From Planococcus citri (Eukaryota > Arthropoda > Insecta > Hemiptera > Pseudococcidae): a DNA stretch of 64,000 bases. Positions within the stretch are counted from its first letter, which is position 1; each line of letters opens with the position of its first letter. Where the stretch lies: contig NC_088681.1 in assembly GCF_950023065.1 (NCBI RefSeq), positions 61,910,836 to 61,974,835 of the forward strand, in the 5' to 3' direction. This document shows, piece after piece, positions 37,101 through 45,211 of this stretch. The position numbers and the translations under genes are program-made. The notes under the pieces are model-generated. The model ran no database searches and was not told the DNA's origin. It saw nothing but the letters and a program-made list of their open reading frames with translations.

Positions 37101-39677
37101 TGTTTTTTATGTAATTTAAGTATAATTTAACTGAAATTTTGCTGTAAAAATATTTTGTTTCAAAGTGTTTACTAACACCGGTATTGATAAGAAGCAACAA
37201 GTTTTACGTTTATTTAAGTGGTACGCGTGTTAGGGAAAATATTTTTATGGTGGGGTGTTGGCAAAATTGGAATCGTAACCGTAACGAACTATGTTCGGTA
37301 ACTTTTAAGTTTTTATTTTTTATTAAAAATGAATTTCGGTTTCGCGATATATATATTGTTGGTTACGTATAAAATGGTTTTTTGTTCTTTTCGTAAAATC
37401 GCGTAAACTGTTGGCTGTTAAATTATCGTTGTTTTTTCGTTATTTTCGTTAGTTACTAAGTTAGTTCGCGTTAATATTATTCTTGTCGTCGTAAAGTAAA
37501 GTCATCGAGCTTTTTGCTCAGTCTCATTTGTCTGGTTTATTGATCGTTAGGTCAATGACCGTTAACAATAAATATTTATTTATTTTTGTTGAAGTTTGTT
37601 TTCGTTTTGTCGAATGTTAGGCAAGTTTAATATTGTTGTGAGTCAGATTTATCGATTTTGATCGATTTATCGTTCAAATTTTGGTAGTTCCGTAAATTTT
37701 GGTAAATTGGTAAATTTTGGTAAATTGGTAAATTTTGGTAAATTGGTAAATTTTGGTAAATTGGTAAATTTTGGTAAATTGGTAAATTTTGAGGTAATGT
37801 CTGGTAAATTACTGAGGTAAATATTGGTAAATTGCTGGGGGTTATTTAGAGCAAAGTCGGTTGATCTTGCGAACTGCGCAAGATGTTTTTTTAGTATGAT
37901 CATGTATGAAGTCGTCATACATGATCATGTATGGCCAAGTTTGAACTTTTTTCCCCGGGTATTCTAACAGATGAAAGTTTAATGCGAAGCATTGAAATCC
38001 CAGATTATAATCAGCTTATTTGAAACACTTTTAAAAAAAATGTTTGCTCGGGCTGTAATTTCGTTTTAATTTGAAAAAATACTTAATTAAAATCGTTGGC
38101 AATTTTCTCATAATTATTAGTGTTCGTTTTATTGAGCCAACTCTAACAGGATATCCTCTGATTTTATTCGATCGTTCAAAATTACTTAGCATACCGGATG
38201 GACATTTTTCATCAATTCGGTTAATTCGGAAAGTGGGTAACCAACTCCACGAATAATCGCGAAATCGTATTGCGAACATCCTGACCGTTATTTTTTGCTG
38301 CTTGTATGCGTGTGTTTGCGTTTTTTAAAATCATTACCTATGTTCCCTTTGCTGTCAATTTGTTTTTCCGGTAAACATGAAATCATGAAATTATATTGTC
38401 GACAAATTGATAATAAAATATTTTAATGCGATTGCATGTTTTATAAAAAAAAATATTCGAGTTGCACCAGTTGTGTGTTAGCTTTAGACATTTTTTCCTT
38501 GTTTTTTTTCATGTTTTGATTTCAAGACGAATTGGAAAAAGTTGAGCAAGTCTTTCAAAAAAGGTGTCATGGGTTCTCAAAATGACGCAATTCAATTTTC
38601 TACTAAAAATTTGTACTTAACGTCGTCGTTAAAAATTACAAATCTGGTCCAAATCCAGTTCAGCGTTTTTTATGTTACGTATTTTTCTGGAATAAATTTC
38701 AAAAAAATTGATTTTATGAATTTTTTAAGGTCTTTTATCTGTGGATATAATATTTTTCTTCTTTCAAAAAACAGCTATACATTTTGTGCAGTGAAACATG
38801 TGCAGTCTCTCGATCACCCCTCCCCCTCCTCCTCTAAAGTCGCGATTTTGAGGTTTTGAACATCCTTGATCCATTGAATTCGAAATTCAATGCCACTTTT
38901 AGCCCTTTACCGAGCGCTTGAAGATTGTCGGATCGTAAAAATTGCAAATTTTTATCAATTTTATGAATTATACTAATCCACTGTTGTATTTTTCTTTGTT
39001 TCAGGTAAGTGAGATTTTGAAGTGTGTGAAAGTAACCATTTACGTACATAGTAACTACGTAAGTAAATCATTTTACTTATTAATTTATGAAGCAATATCC
39101 TGATAAGGGTCATTTTCGAGTCAATTTGAAGCCTGCAGAAAATTACCTATGGGTTTTCTCTAGAGTTCTAGAAATACTTCAAAATGGGCTACGAGTATAA
39201 TCAACTTTTTGCAGCTGAAAATTTGATCTCATAGGTTCTTGGCAACCCTGTTTTAAAAAGAGGCTCTGAATCTACTAAACAATGTTCTCAATTGACTCGA
39301 TATGTTGACTTTGAGTGGTTGATGAAGATTTGAGCTATGGTTCCATCCTTTTTAAACCAGGTTGTGGGTATTAAAGTGTGAAAATTACGCATGCGACTCA
39401 ATTTTTATCTCTTAGAGAGTTGAAATTCAACTCATTGATCAATGAAACGGTTAATATACATAGAGAGCGTGATAAAACTGTGACAAGCGTCAAAAGGTTG
39501 ATTAGATCTTAATTGTGCACTTGAAACTCTAAATTCGAAAAGATGATACTTACCTATTTCATTGCCACTGCTATTTATTTCATCGTCTCTGCTAGTTGGG
39601 TCATTTTCACCGTCGATTCCACACAGAATGTTAATAATCATTAAACAAACACCAATCGCGCTAATCTGTGAAAGCAT
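19115..39677 (-). CDS. Gene C: complete secreted FAMeT-EGF protein
   Basis: Exons are 39677-39554 (signal), 23232-22750 (FAMeT1), 22401-21940 (FAMeT2), 21853-21542 (EGF/DPY), 20972-20517 (FAMeT3), 19651-19175 (FAMeT4) and 19125-19115 (terminal). All junctions are phase 1 with GT/AG borders. Lengths add to 2325 nt, exactly 775 codons, with no internal stop. The predicted protein is a 774-residue secreted chain with two FAMeT domains, one cysteine-rich EGF/DPY unit and two more FAMeT domains. It is the only copy here with every part intact, despite a 14.4-kb transposon stack in its 16-kb intron 1. FAMeT domains were first named for a proposed methyl farnesoate enzyme, but no catalytic methyltransferase motif is visible. 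Extracellular ligand binding is my inference. Confidence 0.75.
19175..19651 (-). CDS. Gene C FAMeT4 exon
   Basis: This 477-nt phase 1-1 exon is open throughout. It begins DLLQYRIYESSTTYSTLFP, has FFLEFNLQAKHSARIIFTEK and the signature EWRQFWIRITTDGSSIEVGKN, and ends WDFPPQKG at a GTATGT donor. It is a FAMeT domain of normal length (about 155 residues) and closely similar to D and F FAMeT4. Confidence 0.8.
20517..20972 (-). CDS. Gene C FAMeT3 exon
   Basis: This 456-nt phase 1-1 exon has the FAMeT3 start DLPKYRSLTTY, IFMKFNVKTEAVIYISFF in the middle, the signature EWRPFWIRTTPDGSLIEVGKN (T where paralogues have I) and CHWNFVSSKETNIG at the GTATGT donor. The frame is open. An almost matching exon in gene D lost one base, which makes this the reference for that lesion. 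Confidence 0.78.
20973..21541 (-). other. Gene C intron EGF-FAMeT3
   Basis: This intron of about 570 bp is shared with B and D, without the insertions found in gene B. It contains the conserved AAAACAAGTTTGGTGCAA tract. I see no gene. It supplies the empty site for the TTA-flanked foldback at 13065-13781. Confidence 0.5.
21542..21853 (-). CDS. Gene C EGF/DPY exon
   Basis: This 312-nt exon (104 codons, phase 1-1) has two linked cysteine units: ACIPSPCGPNSKCKQKD...AICSCNKNQLDSPSTC, then RFECIFNSECPRNKAC...CQDPCAGNEMCGKNTSTKCEV...APICSCLAGLTGDPSTEC. The order CxPSPCGPNSxC, ECxxxSECPxxKAC, CxDPC and PxCSCxxGxTGDP is the Dumpy-type EGF-DPY repeat known from insect cuticle/extracellular matrix proteins. 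The frame is intact. An extracellular, disulfide-rich location is expected, consistent with the signal peptide. Confidence 0.85.
21940..22401 (-). CDS. Gene C FAMeT2 exon
   Basis: This is a 462-nt open phase 1-1 exon. DVSQYRTLTTYDDAYTFYP, IFLEFMVKTDQDAHIIFSP and FKVILGGHTNTISAI precede the signature EWRSFWIRITQDGASIQVGKN. It ends KKNNTG at a GTACTG donor. It sits only 86 bp upstream of the EGF exon, so that intron is very compact. Confidence 0.8.
22750..23232 (-). CDS. Gene C FAMeT1 exon
   Basis: The open exon begins DLSNCEHLTTNNDSYIFYP and has FFLKFNVNAERGVHIIFSP, FEVLISGDKDNAISMI and the signature EWRQFWIQITSDGTLIEVGKK. Two in-phase donors exist: GTAAGT at 22749, which gives 483 nt, and GTGGGT at 22758, which gives 474 nt and matches the CFERNNIG end of the paralogues better. 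I chose GTAAGT for its strength. The upstream intron carries the nested transposons. Confidence 0.75.
24863..24908 (+). other. tRNA-like Pol III B-box segment
   Basis: GGTGTTCGAATCCCGCGC resembles the B box and T-arm of a tRNA, and the preceding GCGCCGGAGGTC would be the anticodon-side remnant. The same stretch occurs in the sister element at 43930-44000. I do not see a complete cloverleaf, so this is a tRNA-derived relic inside the element and not a tRNA gene. Confidence 0.35.
25200..26290. repeat. Tandem array of about 143-bp units in the Helitron
   Basis: Units containing GCTCAAAAAAGCTCAATAATTGATTTT, then a TACACAGTAGTACGTATATTATACC-like segment and CTTGAAAGAGCATC, repeat at least six times with a period near 143 bp. 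Weaker relatives continue to about 27360 and again at 28780-29300. No protein is encoded. Such arrays are common in non-autonomous Helitrons. Confidence 0.65.
27376..28767. mobile_element. Foldback element, 1.39 kb, long near-identical arms
   Basis: The left arm, 27376 to about 27961, is repeated inverted at about 28192-28767 with only scattered differences. The outermost bases are AAAAATAAAAACATTTTTGG and the complement. The 230-bp centre is single copy. The 74-residue open frames seen on both strands in the arms are mirror images of each other and not genes. Target duplications are unclear. The element sits inside the Helitron. Confidence 0.7.
30431..30983. repeat. GGTAAATT minisatellite of the Helentron-like element
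   Basis: Short units built on GGTAAATT and TTTTGGTAAATTGGTAAA repeat imperfectly up to the copia target duplication, and the array resumes at 37682-37800 beyond it. It corresponds to the array at 44220-44880 in the sister element. Apparent open frames rich in KFTNLP or KIYQFT are translations of this repeat. Confidence 0.75.
30989..32042 (+). repeat. Copia 5' LTR (with inserted element)
   Basis: This LTR starts TGTTGGCAAAATTGG. It is 421 bp like the 3' LTR once the 629-bp insert and its 4-bp duplication are subtracted. It ends TA where the 3' LTR ends CA. The promoter and start site lie in the LTR but cannot be pinpointed. The insert could affect transcription. Confidence 0.9.
31090..31718. 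mobile_element. Inverted-repeat element inside the copia 5' LTR
   Basis: The ends are perfect 31-bp inverted repeats, CGTTGCTTTATTAGGAAAAG at the outside. ATAT flanks both sides (31086-31089 and 31719-31722) within an AT repeat, and the intact 3' LTR gives the empty site. The interior contains no long frame and no transposase. Its superfamily is uncertain because the duplication may be TA or ATAT. Confidence 0.8.
32043..32050 (+). promoter_or_regulatory. Copia primer-binding site
   Basis: TGGTAGCG directly follows the 5' LTR and would pair with a tRNA 3' end finishing in CUACCA, such as initiator tRNA-Met. The match beyond seven bases is weak, so the tRNA identity is tentative. Confidence 0.5.
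32175..37085 (+). CDS. Copia gag-pol polyprotein with one in-frame stop
   Basis: One reading frame runs from ATG 32175 to TAA 37085, broken only by TAG at 36333-36335 after LVND. In order: an N-terminal acidic and proline-rich region, gag, two CCHC zinc knuckles (near residues 396 and 428), aspartic protease VVDSGA (about 570), a GAG-pre-integrase WHCRLAH segment (about 762), integrase D/D/E (HIDVMG about 821, RCDN about 881, IERF about 917), reverse transcriptase with YVDDF (about 1323), then beyond the stop RNase H with YVDSDFAG (about 1488), SSCEAEY and the DSNAA motif. The stop separates the end of RT from RNase H. The frame is otherwise full length, so the copy is nearly intact. Confidence 0.92.
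37256..37676 (+). repeat. Copia 3' LTR
   Basis: This is a 421-bp LTR starting TGTTGG and ending TTCA, directly after a purine-rich tract and before the AATTT duplication. It matches the 5' LTR almost base for base and serves as the empty site for the 5' LTR insertion. Confidence 0.92.
37960..39553 (-). other. Gene C intron 1, unit-shared part
   Basis: To the right of the foldback the intron resumes its paralogous sequence, matching gene D (47010-48650) almost continuously and genes A and E in part. It includes TTGTCGACAAATTGATAATAAAATA and a region near 39280-39380 found only in C and D. No gene is seen. Confidence 0.55.
39554..39677 (-). CDS. Gene C signal-peptide exon
   Basis: The ATG at 39677 begins MLSQISAIGVCLMIINILCG. 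A hydrophobic core at residues 5-19 is followed by a likely cleavage site near CGIDG and an acidic linker ENDPTSRDDEINSSGNEIG. The exon ends in phase 1 at a GTAAGT donor. The start fits the conserved promoter 70-100 bp upstream and the paralogous exons. Confidence 0.8.
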
Positions 39678-39746
39678 TTTGTACTAATACCGATTTTTAT
39701 TACCAGCAACTGACACATCCTCACTTCAGTCTTGCGTAAGGGGAAC

Positions 39747-39778
39747 TGCGAATGGCGAATATTTTTATGGTATTTATA
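39747..39778 (-). promoter_or_regulatory. Gene C core promoter
   Basis: TATAAATA at 39778-39771 and a GCAGTT initiator with its A at 39747 are 31 bp apart. The predicted 5' UTR is about 70 nt. The upstream 300 bp are conserved before genes B and D and at the orphan promoter near 60.0 kb. Confidence 0.65.
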
Positions 39779-40419
39779 AATATACTTACTCATTAGTTGC
39801 CATATTGCAACATGTACGAGTATAATAATTCAGATAATTCGTCTAATCATTTGTGTGATAAGGAAATCACAGGATATAGTACTGACACTGACGTAAGCCC
39901 AAAATTATATTTTTTTAAAATAAAATACTGTGTACTTATTTTTCTCGTCTTCCTGTTTCATCACGTCATTTATGGGTTCTCAAAAAGAGACATTTTTGAA
40001 AAAAAAATCGCGCTTTTTTCGTTCTAGTCTCTACCTAACACGTTCTGAGATAAATTGCCCATTTCCAAAAGATAAGTGTTTAAGAATCCATGGCCAATTC
40101 TTTGATTCATCAGAGCGGTTAAAAATTTGCAAATCGCTTATTTTTGAGTAAGTAAATTCGTGTTTTGAACATTTTTTCATCGAAAATCGCATGAAACTGG
40201 TGTTTATACAGGTACCTAGCTGAGAGGATGTGATATTCCAACAACGATGTATAATTTTTGGTATCTCTATTTTACTGTCGAATTCTTAAGAAAATCTCTC
40301 TTTATCGAGCACTTTTTGAAATTTGATATTTTTATTAACTTATATAAATTATTTAAAATCAAATTGAATACTAATATAAATAAACATCCTACGTAAGTTT
40401 ATGGATTGATAATTTGGTT

Positions 40420-40800
40420 CATCGATCGTGAAACTCGGTTTGAACGGCTGAAAGATTTTGCTTCCAATGGATTCACTGAAAGTTGAATACAAGTTGTGGA
40501 ATGTGTATTCAATGTCGGTAACATGATGCCGAGGAGCGGTATTCATGAAGTTCCAACTGAAGCGCGAAACATATACACGGAAAATTTTTGAAATATTGGA
40601 GCAGAGTCATTAAATCGAAGCAAAAATATTCAGTTTGACGCTGTGAAGTTTTTGTGTTCGAGAGCCAGTTGTAATTATAGAAATATAAGAACTTTAGCTG
40701 CACAAAAATAAAAAACAAAACACATAAACATATGTACCTACGTATGAATAGGCTAAAATATGTAAATTGCATAGAACGATTCGCAAACAAACATGTATGT
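40420..40800. other. Conserved intergenic block between genes C and D
   Basis: This is a third copy of the spacer block, closest to 18576-18950. Its left edge (40405-40425) is the empty site for the TTA-flanked foldback at 17855-18572. No coding content is evident. Confidence 0.45.
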
Positions 40801-40916
40801 AGTATGACTGAATCGTAATCCTTATTACATACTCATAAAAAATAGTTATCAGAAAGTGAAATTTATTCCTAAAGTGATGATTTTTAAAATTTGATTGTTT
40901 GAAAAATGAACCCTTC

Positions 40917-40922
40917 TTTATT
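40917..40922 (-). terminator. Gene D poly(A) signal AATAAA
   Basis: AATAAA on the minus strand lies about 57 nt downstream of the predicted TAG (40979), the same place as in gene C. Confidence 0.5.
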
Positions 40923-41041
40923 TTGAAAAAATGTTAATCGCGATGATTCGTCCGCTTTCTCGTTTCCTACTATCAGAACTAACCCCCTCATACACAAATG
41001 CCAACTAGTTATTAACATTATTTTATTGAAATTCTGCATAC

Positions 41042-41515
41042 CTTTCTGGGGTGGAAAAGCCCAATCAGGACCACCATCTCCATCACTAGAAAACCCAAAG
41101 TATTTGATTATCCTAGGCTTGGTTTTCAAAGATGCCAAGGCACGTCCCCCGTTTTTTCCAAATTCAATTGATGATCCATCTGTTGTAACTCGAATCCAAA
41201 ATTGGTGCCATTCTTCAAGTGATATGAGATTTTTCTCTTCATGTCGAACCTGTTCTTCTCCGGCAGGAGTTGTTCGGATTGCTAAATGCGTATCTTCTAT
41301 GACCACATGAAAAATATCCAGATCCCGATACTTTGTATCATTTTTTGAAATATCAGATATTTTAGGATCGTTTATTTCTGTAAAAATGATTCGAGCGGAA
41401 CCATATGCTTTGACGTTGAATTCCAAAAAAAAATCATCATCACTATTTATATCTGCAATAGGGTAAAGTGTTGAATCCACGGACACTGACCTATGAGTTC
41501 TGTACCGGAGAAGAT
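41042..41515 (-). CDS. Gene D FAMeT4 exon
   Basis: This open 474-nt phase 1-1 exon starts DLLRYRTHRSVSVDSTLYP and has FFLEFNVKAYGSARIIFTE and the signature EWHQFWIRVTTDGSSIEFGKN (F for V in EVGK). It ends WAFPPQKG at a GTATGC donor. The module itself is intact although it lies downstream of the breaks in gene D. Confidence 0.75.
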
Positions 41516-42371
41516 CTGTAAAAAAATAAAGTAGAAACAACTGTAAATAGTTTGCTGAAATAATGGGCTAAAGAAAATCCAATACAAATATTTTTTATCA
41601 CAGTGAGCGCCTGAGTCAACTTAAAACCGCGTGTACTACGAGTAGGTACCAAAATGGAGAAAAGTACAGCCTTTCAGTATCCCGAAAAGTATACCTCGAA
41701 CACTTCTACATGTGTATTTTTTCTCTATTTGAACCAAAACGTGTATCATTCATTTTTTACCTATATTTCAGGAAATCCACATATTCATGAGAAAATTACT
41801 GAGATAGAAATTTTTTTGACTTCAAGTGTAAGATTTTACTGAGCTACAAAATGAGTTGAAAAATGTGAATTTTGAAAATTCGATAGCAACAATCGCAAAA
41901 AGTGTGATAATCGTGGTGTTTTGACCCGTTAAACGCAAATCTGGCGTTAGTTTTTCATAAAAGAAATTTTTAATGGTGGAAAAGTGCTTTCAAGTTGTTG
42001 AAAAATTGTAATTTTCGCGATCCATCATTCTTCAAGCGCTTTATCGAGGGAGCTAAGCCTGGTATGGAATTTTCAATTCAATAAGTCAGGGAGGATCATA
42101 AACTCAAATTGAAACTTTTGAGGGTGGTGACCAAGGTATTGCATAGGTTATACTACCCAAAAGTGGCAAAAAGGCACGCTTTCTTCAAAAAATGACCTTA
42201 CTTTGAGAACCTCTGGCTTACCTCCTTGAACTGATGGAGGGCGGAAAATTTTTCTGGGTAGTCTCCCTTTCAAAGTTAACTTTTCTACCAATTTTTGTGA
42301 AAATCTAGGATACGGATGTTTTTTTTTTTCGACTCATATTGTGAGTGTGCAATTGTGCATATTATACATAC

Positions 42372-42829
42372 CTATGTTAGTGTCCTTGGAACTTACAAAA
42401 TTCCAGTGACAAACATTATTATAACTACCAAATCCAAAGTACTTGATTGGCTGAGGATCTTTTTTTATAGACATGAATGGGAGTTTCCCAATATTCTTTC
42501 CAACTTCAATTAATGATCCATCTGGAGTAATTCGAATCCAAAACGGACGCCATTCTTCATTTGATAGTAAATTGTATTCATTATAAATCATGATGAAATA
42601 ATTTGGTTTTGATTCGATGTTTCTATCCCATTTATTTGAACTAAACGCCACTGCAAAATATTGGTTATGCGTCGTCACGAATGAATTTGTTGAATAAAAA
42701 ACAATGTAAGGGTTCCTTCAGTTTTCAAGTTGAACTTCATGAAAATTTGGTTATTATTTTTCATAACGCTGATTGGGTAATATGTGTGTCCTTCTGAGTG
42801 GGTTGTTAAGCTTCTGTATTTAGGAAGAT
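42372..42829 (-). pseudogene. Gene D FAMeT3 exon, 1-bp deletion
   Basis: The acceptor, donor and the signature EWRPFWIRITPDGSLIEVGKN are conserved, but the exon is 458 nt, not a multiple of three. Alignment with gene C places a missing base near 42710. The original frame then reaches a TGA at about 42681, and the second half is open only in the shifted frame. Confidence 0.78.
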
Positions 42830-43408
42830 CTGCAAAAAATAATATTGAAGTGTTTAGCTAGATGAAATTCGTTTTTTTTTCTTCAATGATGGTGAGTGCC
42901 CAGTTCAGAGCTGAGATGATTCGCCAACGTGAATATTTAATACACATCAAAAATATATCAAGTCCTGCAAATTCTTAATTTAATTTTAAAGAATTAAAAC
43001 ATATGTATACCCAGAACATAAAAAAAAACGAAGTGTGCATACACGGCATACCTACTATGTACCTCTAGTTACCTAGTACCTACCTACCAGGAGAAAACAA
43101 GTTTGGTGCAAATTACTGCAAAATTCAGTAAAATGTACCCCCGGTCATCCTTTTTGTCAAATTCACGTACATACATACTGAAAGAATATGTGCGTAAAGT
43201 AATATAATGACAATCAGGCAGGTAGGTACAAATAACAGTTCTCAAAGTGCATTTACAAAAGGAGATAGGGATGCTCAAAGTTTCAAAGAGAATAAATCAA
43301 CTGGAGAACTCTGCAAATGGTGTGATGAATAAGCAAATATACTTATGAGTCTAGAATAAAATTAGTACATACCATAAAAAACCATTTCTAATTATTTGCA
43401 GTGCTTAC

Positions 43409-43494
43409 CTTCTTCAACACATTCTGTTGATGAATCTCCTGTTAATCCAGCTAAACAGCTACATATAGGCGCATGGTTTTCTACTTCGCATTTT
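43409..43494 (-). pseudogene. Gene D EGF/DPY exon, 3' fragment
   Basis: This is the distal part of the exon: KCEVENHAPICSCLAGLTGDSSTECVEEG followed by the GTAAGC donor. It is separated from its 5' part by the Helentron-like insertion. Sequence on either side joins without loss when compared with gene C at 21630-21636. Confidence 0.8.
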
Positions 43495-43657
43495 ACCGAC
43501 TTTGCCGTGAAACGGAAAATTACCGACTTTGCCGTGAAACGGAAAAGTGAGGTATTGTATTTGTCATGATGGTTCAAGAATTGGGTGGGGGTGGATTTTC
43601 TTGACGTTTCGGAGTGTGCTGATCACGATAAGACGTATGGCGCAAAACGAGATAAGT

Positions 43658-43660
43658 TTA

Positions 43661-43693
<33 letters not shown>

Positions 43694-43698
43694 ATATC
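43658..43698. repeat. TA/TATG microsatellite
   Basis: A TATATA run passes into about seven TATG units inside the Helentron-like element. A tetranucleotide microsatellite at this place is a described trait of DINE-1/HINE elements. Confidence 0.7.
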
Positions 43699-43929
43699 AA
43701 TTTATGTATAAATTTGTGTCACGCTGAACTCAAAAGCTCCGAACTTTAAGTCGAAACTGATGATGGCAAAATATTGCTTTGATACTGAACTAGAGAAATT
43801 TTTAATTTGGTCGAAATCGATTCAGCCGTTTACGAGATATGAACGTTTAAGTGTGTTTCAACGTTATGGATAAGCAGAAATTTGTGTAAACCCTTATATC
43901 TCGCAAACGGCTCACCCCCAACAAACAGA

Positions 43930-44000
43930 TGGGGTGGTTAGGGTGTGTAGGTTGCAGATTGGTGCGCCGGAGGTCGGGTGTTCGAATCCCGCGCGAGTCA
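43930..44000 (+). other. tRNA-like relic in Helentron-like element
   Basis: GGGGTGGTTAGGG resembles a D-arm/A box and GGTGTTCGAATCCCGCGC a B box, at roughly tRNA spacing. The T-stem pairs poorly and no acceptor stem is apparent. The B-box half also occurs in the sister element near 24880. Confidence 0.35.
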
Positions 44001-44219
44001 AGAGGAGAACATTTTTTGTTGATTTTTTTGTCAATTTTTTTGTTAATTTTATCCGTCCAAAATTTTTTTGCCATAAAAAATCAAAATTTTTCAAAAATTT
44101 CTAGTGTAATTTTTGTTTCAACAAAAAACATTAAGTTTTTGGTAAATAGCCAGTAAATTTTGATAATGTTGTGTTTTTTTTTGGTGAATTAATAGTAATT
44201 TTTAGTAAATAAAATGATT

Positions 44220-44880
44220 AGTTATTTTTGGTGAATTACTCGTAATTAAAGTTGGTCGAAAATTTTGGTAAATTGCTTAGGTAATTTTTGTTTTGGTAAA
44301 TTAATGGCGTAATTTTTATTGGTAAATTGGTATTCCAATTGGTAAATTTTCGTAAATTGCTGGGGTTATTTTTGGTAAATTGGTAAAAACCTTTGGCAGT
44401 AAATTACTGAGGTTATTTTAAAAAGTCGGTAAAAATTCGGTAAAAAATTGGTAAATTAGTGATGAAATGTCTGGTAAATTACTGAGGTGAATGTTGGTAA
44501 ATTGCTGGGGTAATTTTTGCTAAATTGGAAAATTGGTAAATTAGTGGGTAATGTCTGGTAAATTACGGAGGTAAATGTTGATAAATTGCTGGGGTGAGTT
44601 TTGGTAAATTCGTAAATATTGGTAAATTGGTAAATGTTGGTAAATTGGTAAATTTTGGTAAATTGATAAATTTTGGTAAATTGGTAAATTTCAGTAAATC
44701 GGTAAATTTTGGTAAATCGGTAAATTTCGGTAAATTGGTAAATTTTAGTAACTTGGTAAATTTTGGTAAATTGGTAAATTTTGGTCAATTGGTAAATTTT
44801 GGTAAATTGCTAAATTTCGGTAAATTGGTAAATTTTGGTAAATCCGTAAATTTAGGTAAATTGGTAAATTTCAGTATTTG
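44220..44880. repeat. GGTAAATT minisatellite
   Basis: Imperfect units of about 18 bp (GGTAAATTTTGGTAAATT) are most regular at 44600-44872. The long open frames on both strands here, rich in NFGKLV or KIYQFT, are repeat translations. Confidence 0.8.
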
Positions 44881-44990
44881 TTTTGTAAATTACACGCCTC
44901 AAATTGTTTATAAAACCAATTGTTTAATTGTTTGTTTATTTTCCTGTATAACAGAGCAAAGTCGGTTAATCTTGCCTACTGCGCAAGATG

Positions 44991-45211
44991 TTTTGTACTT
45001 GTATTTTTGCCGCACATTCCAGCGCACGGATTTTGGCATGTTTTCCCGATGCAGGCTTTGTCTTGTGGGCATTCCGAATTGAAAATGCATTCAAACCTGC
45101 ACGTTAAAGGAGAATCTAGCTGATTTTTCTTGCAAAAGCATATTGCGCGGTTGTCTTTTTGTTTACATTCGCTGTTTGGACCGCATGGTGAAGGAATGCA
45201 CACATTCGTCA
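44991..45211 (-). pseudogene. Gene D EGF/DPY exon, 5' fragment
   Basis: This fragment begins after a CTTCAG acceptor with TNVCIPSPCGPNSEC and runs through RFECIFNSECPQDKAC and CQNPCAG-MCGKNTSTK to the insertion. ICFC replaces the usual ICSC, and two codons before MCGK are absent as in gene B. Confidence 0.8.

Larger units (their letters stand above)
30989..37676 (+). mobile_element. Ty1/copia LTR retrotransposon
   Basis: The element spans TG...CA-type LTRs flanked by a 5-bp duplication AATTT (30984-30988 and 37677-37681). A primer-binding site (TGGTAGCG) follows the 5' LTR, a purine-rich GGTGGGG precedes the 3' LTR, and one gag-pol frame lies between. Apart from a 629-bp insertion in the 5' LTR, the LTRs are the same length; reading them side by side I found only two differing bases. 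That implies a recent insertion. It interrupts the minisatellite of the Helentron-like element. Confidence 0.93.
24457..37885. mobile_element. Helentron-associated-like element (HINE), interrupted
   Basis: The 5' end is ACCGACTTTGCCGTGAAACGG. Near the 3' end come GCAAAGTCGGT (37851-37861), complementary to the first 11 bases, then a hairpin with arms ATCTTGC/GCAAGAT (37864-37884) and a short T tail. There is no target duplication, and the element sits in a run of T in the foldback arm. Subterminal inverted repeats, a 3' hairpin, internal short tandem repeats and T/T insertion are the described traits of non-autonomous Helentrons such as DINE-1. After removing the Helitron and the copia element it is about 1.4 kb, like the copy at 43495-44990. 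Confidence 0.7.
23558..37959. mobile_element. Foldback element rich in TGATCATA palindromes (interrupted)
   Basis: Both ends read CCCGGGGAAAAAAGTTCAAA inward. The left arm (23558-24001) is repeated inverted at 24102-24456 and continues at 37886-37959 after the interruption. Without the insert the element is about 973 bp, nearly one long hairpin around a 100-bp centre that itself begins with another copy of the terminal sequence. Within the arms, TGTATGATCATACATG-like palindromes recur many times. Gene D (about 47010) shows an uninterrupted intron at the homologous point. A clear target duplication is not seen. Confidence 0.75.
43495..44990. mobile_element. Helentron-associated-like element inserted in an exon
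   Basis: The 5' end is ACCGACTTTGCCGTGAAACGG, present twice in tandem. Near the 3' end lie GCAAAGTCGGT (44956-44966), a hairpin ATCTTGC/GCAAGAT (44969-44989) and a T-rich tail. TTTT borders both sides in place of the single TTTT of the intact gene C exon, which fits T/T insertion with no longer duplication. The interior has a TATG microsatellite, a tRNA-like relic and a GGTAAATT minisatellite. No protein is encoded. Confidence 0.78.

Noticed and set aside
43930..44000. A functional tRNA gene
   Set aside because: The B-box is good but the T-stem pairs badly and no acceptor stem is found; it lies inside a transposable element.
44456..45082. Long open frames on both strands rich in KIYQFT or NFGKLV repeats
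   Set aside because: They are translations of the GGTAAATT minisatellite; both strands are open because the unit lacks stops.
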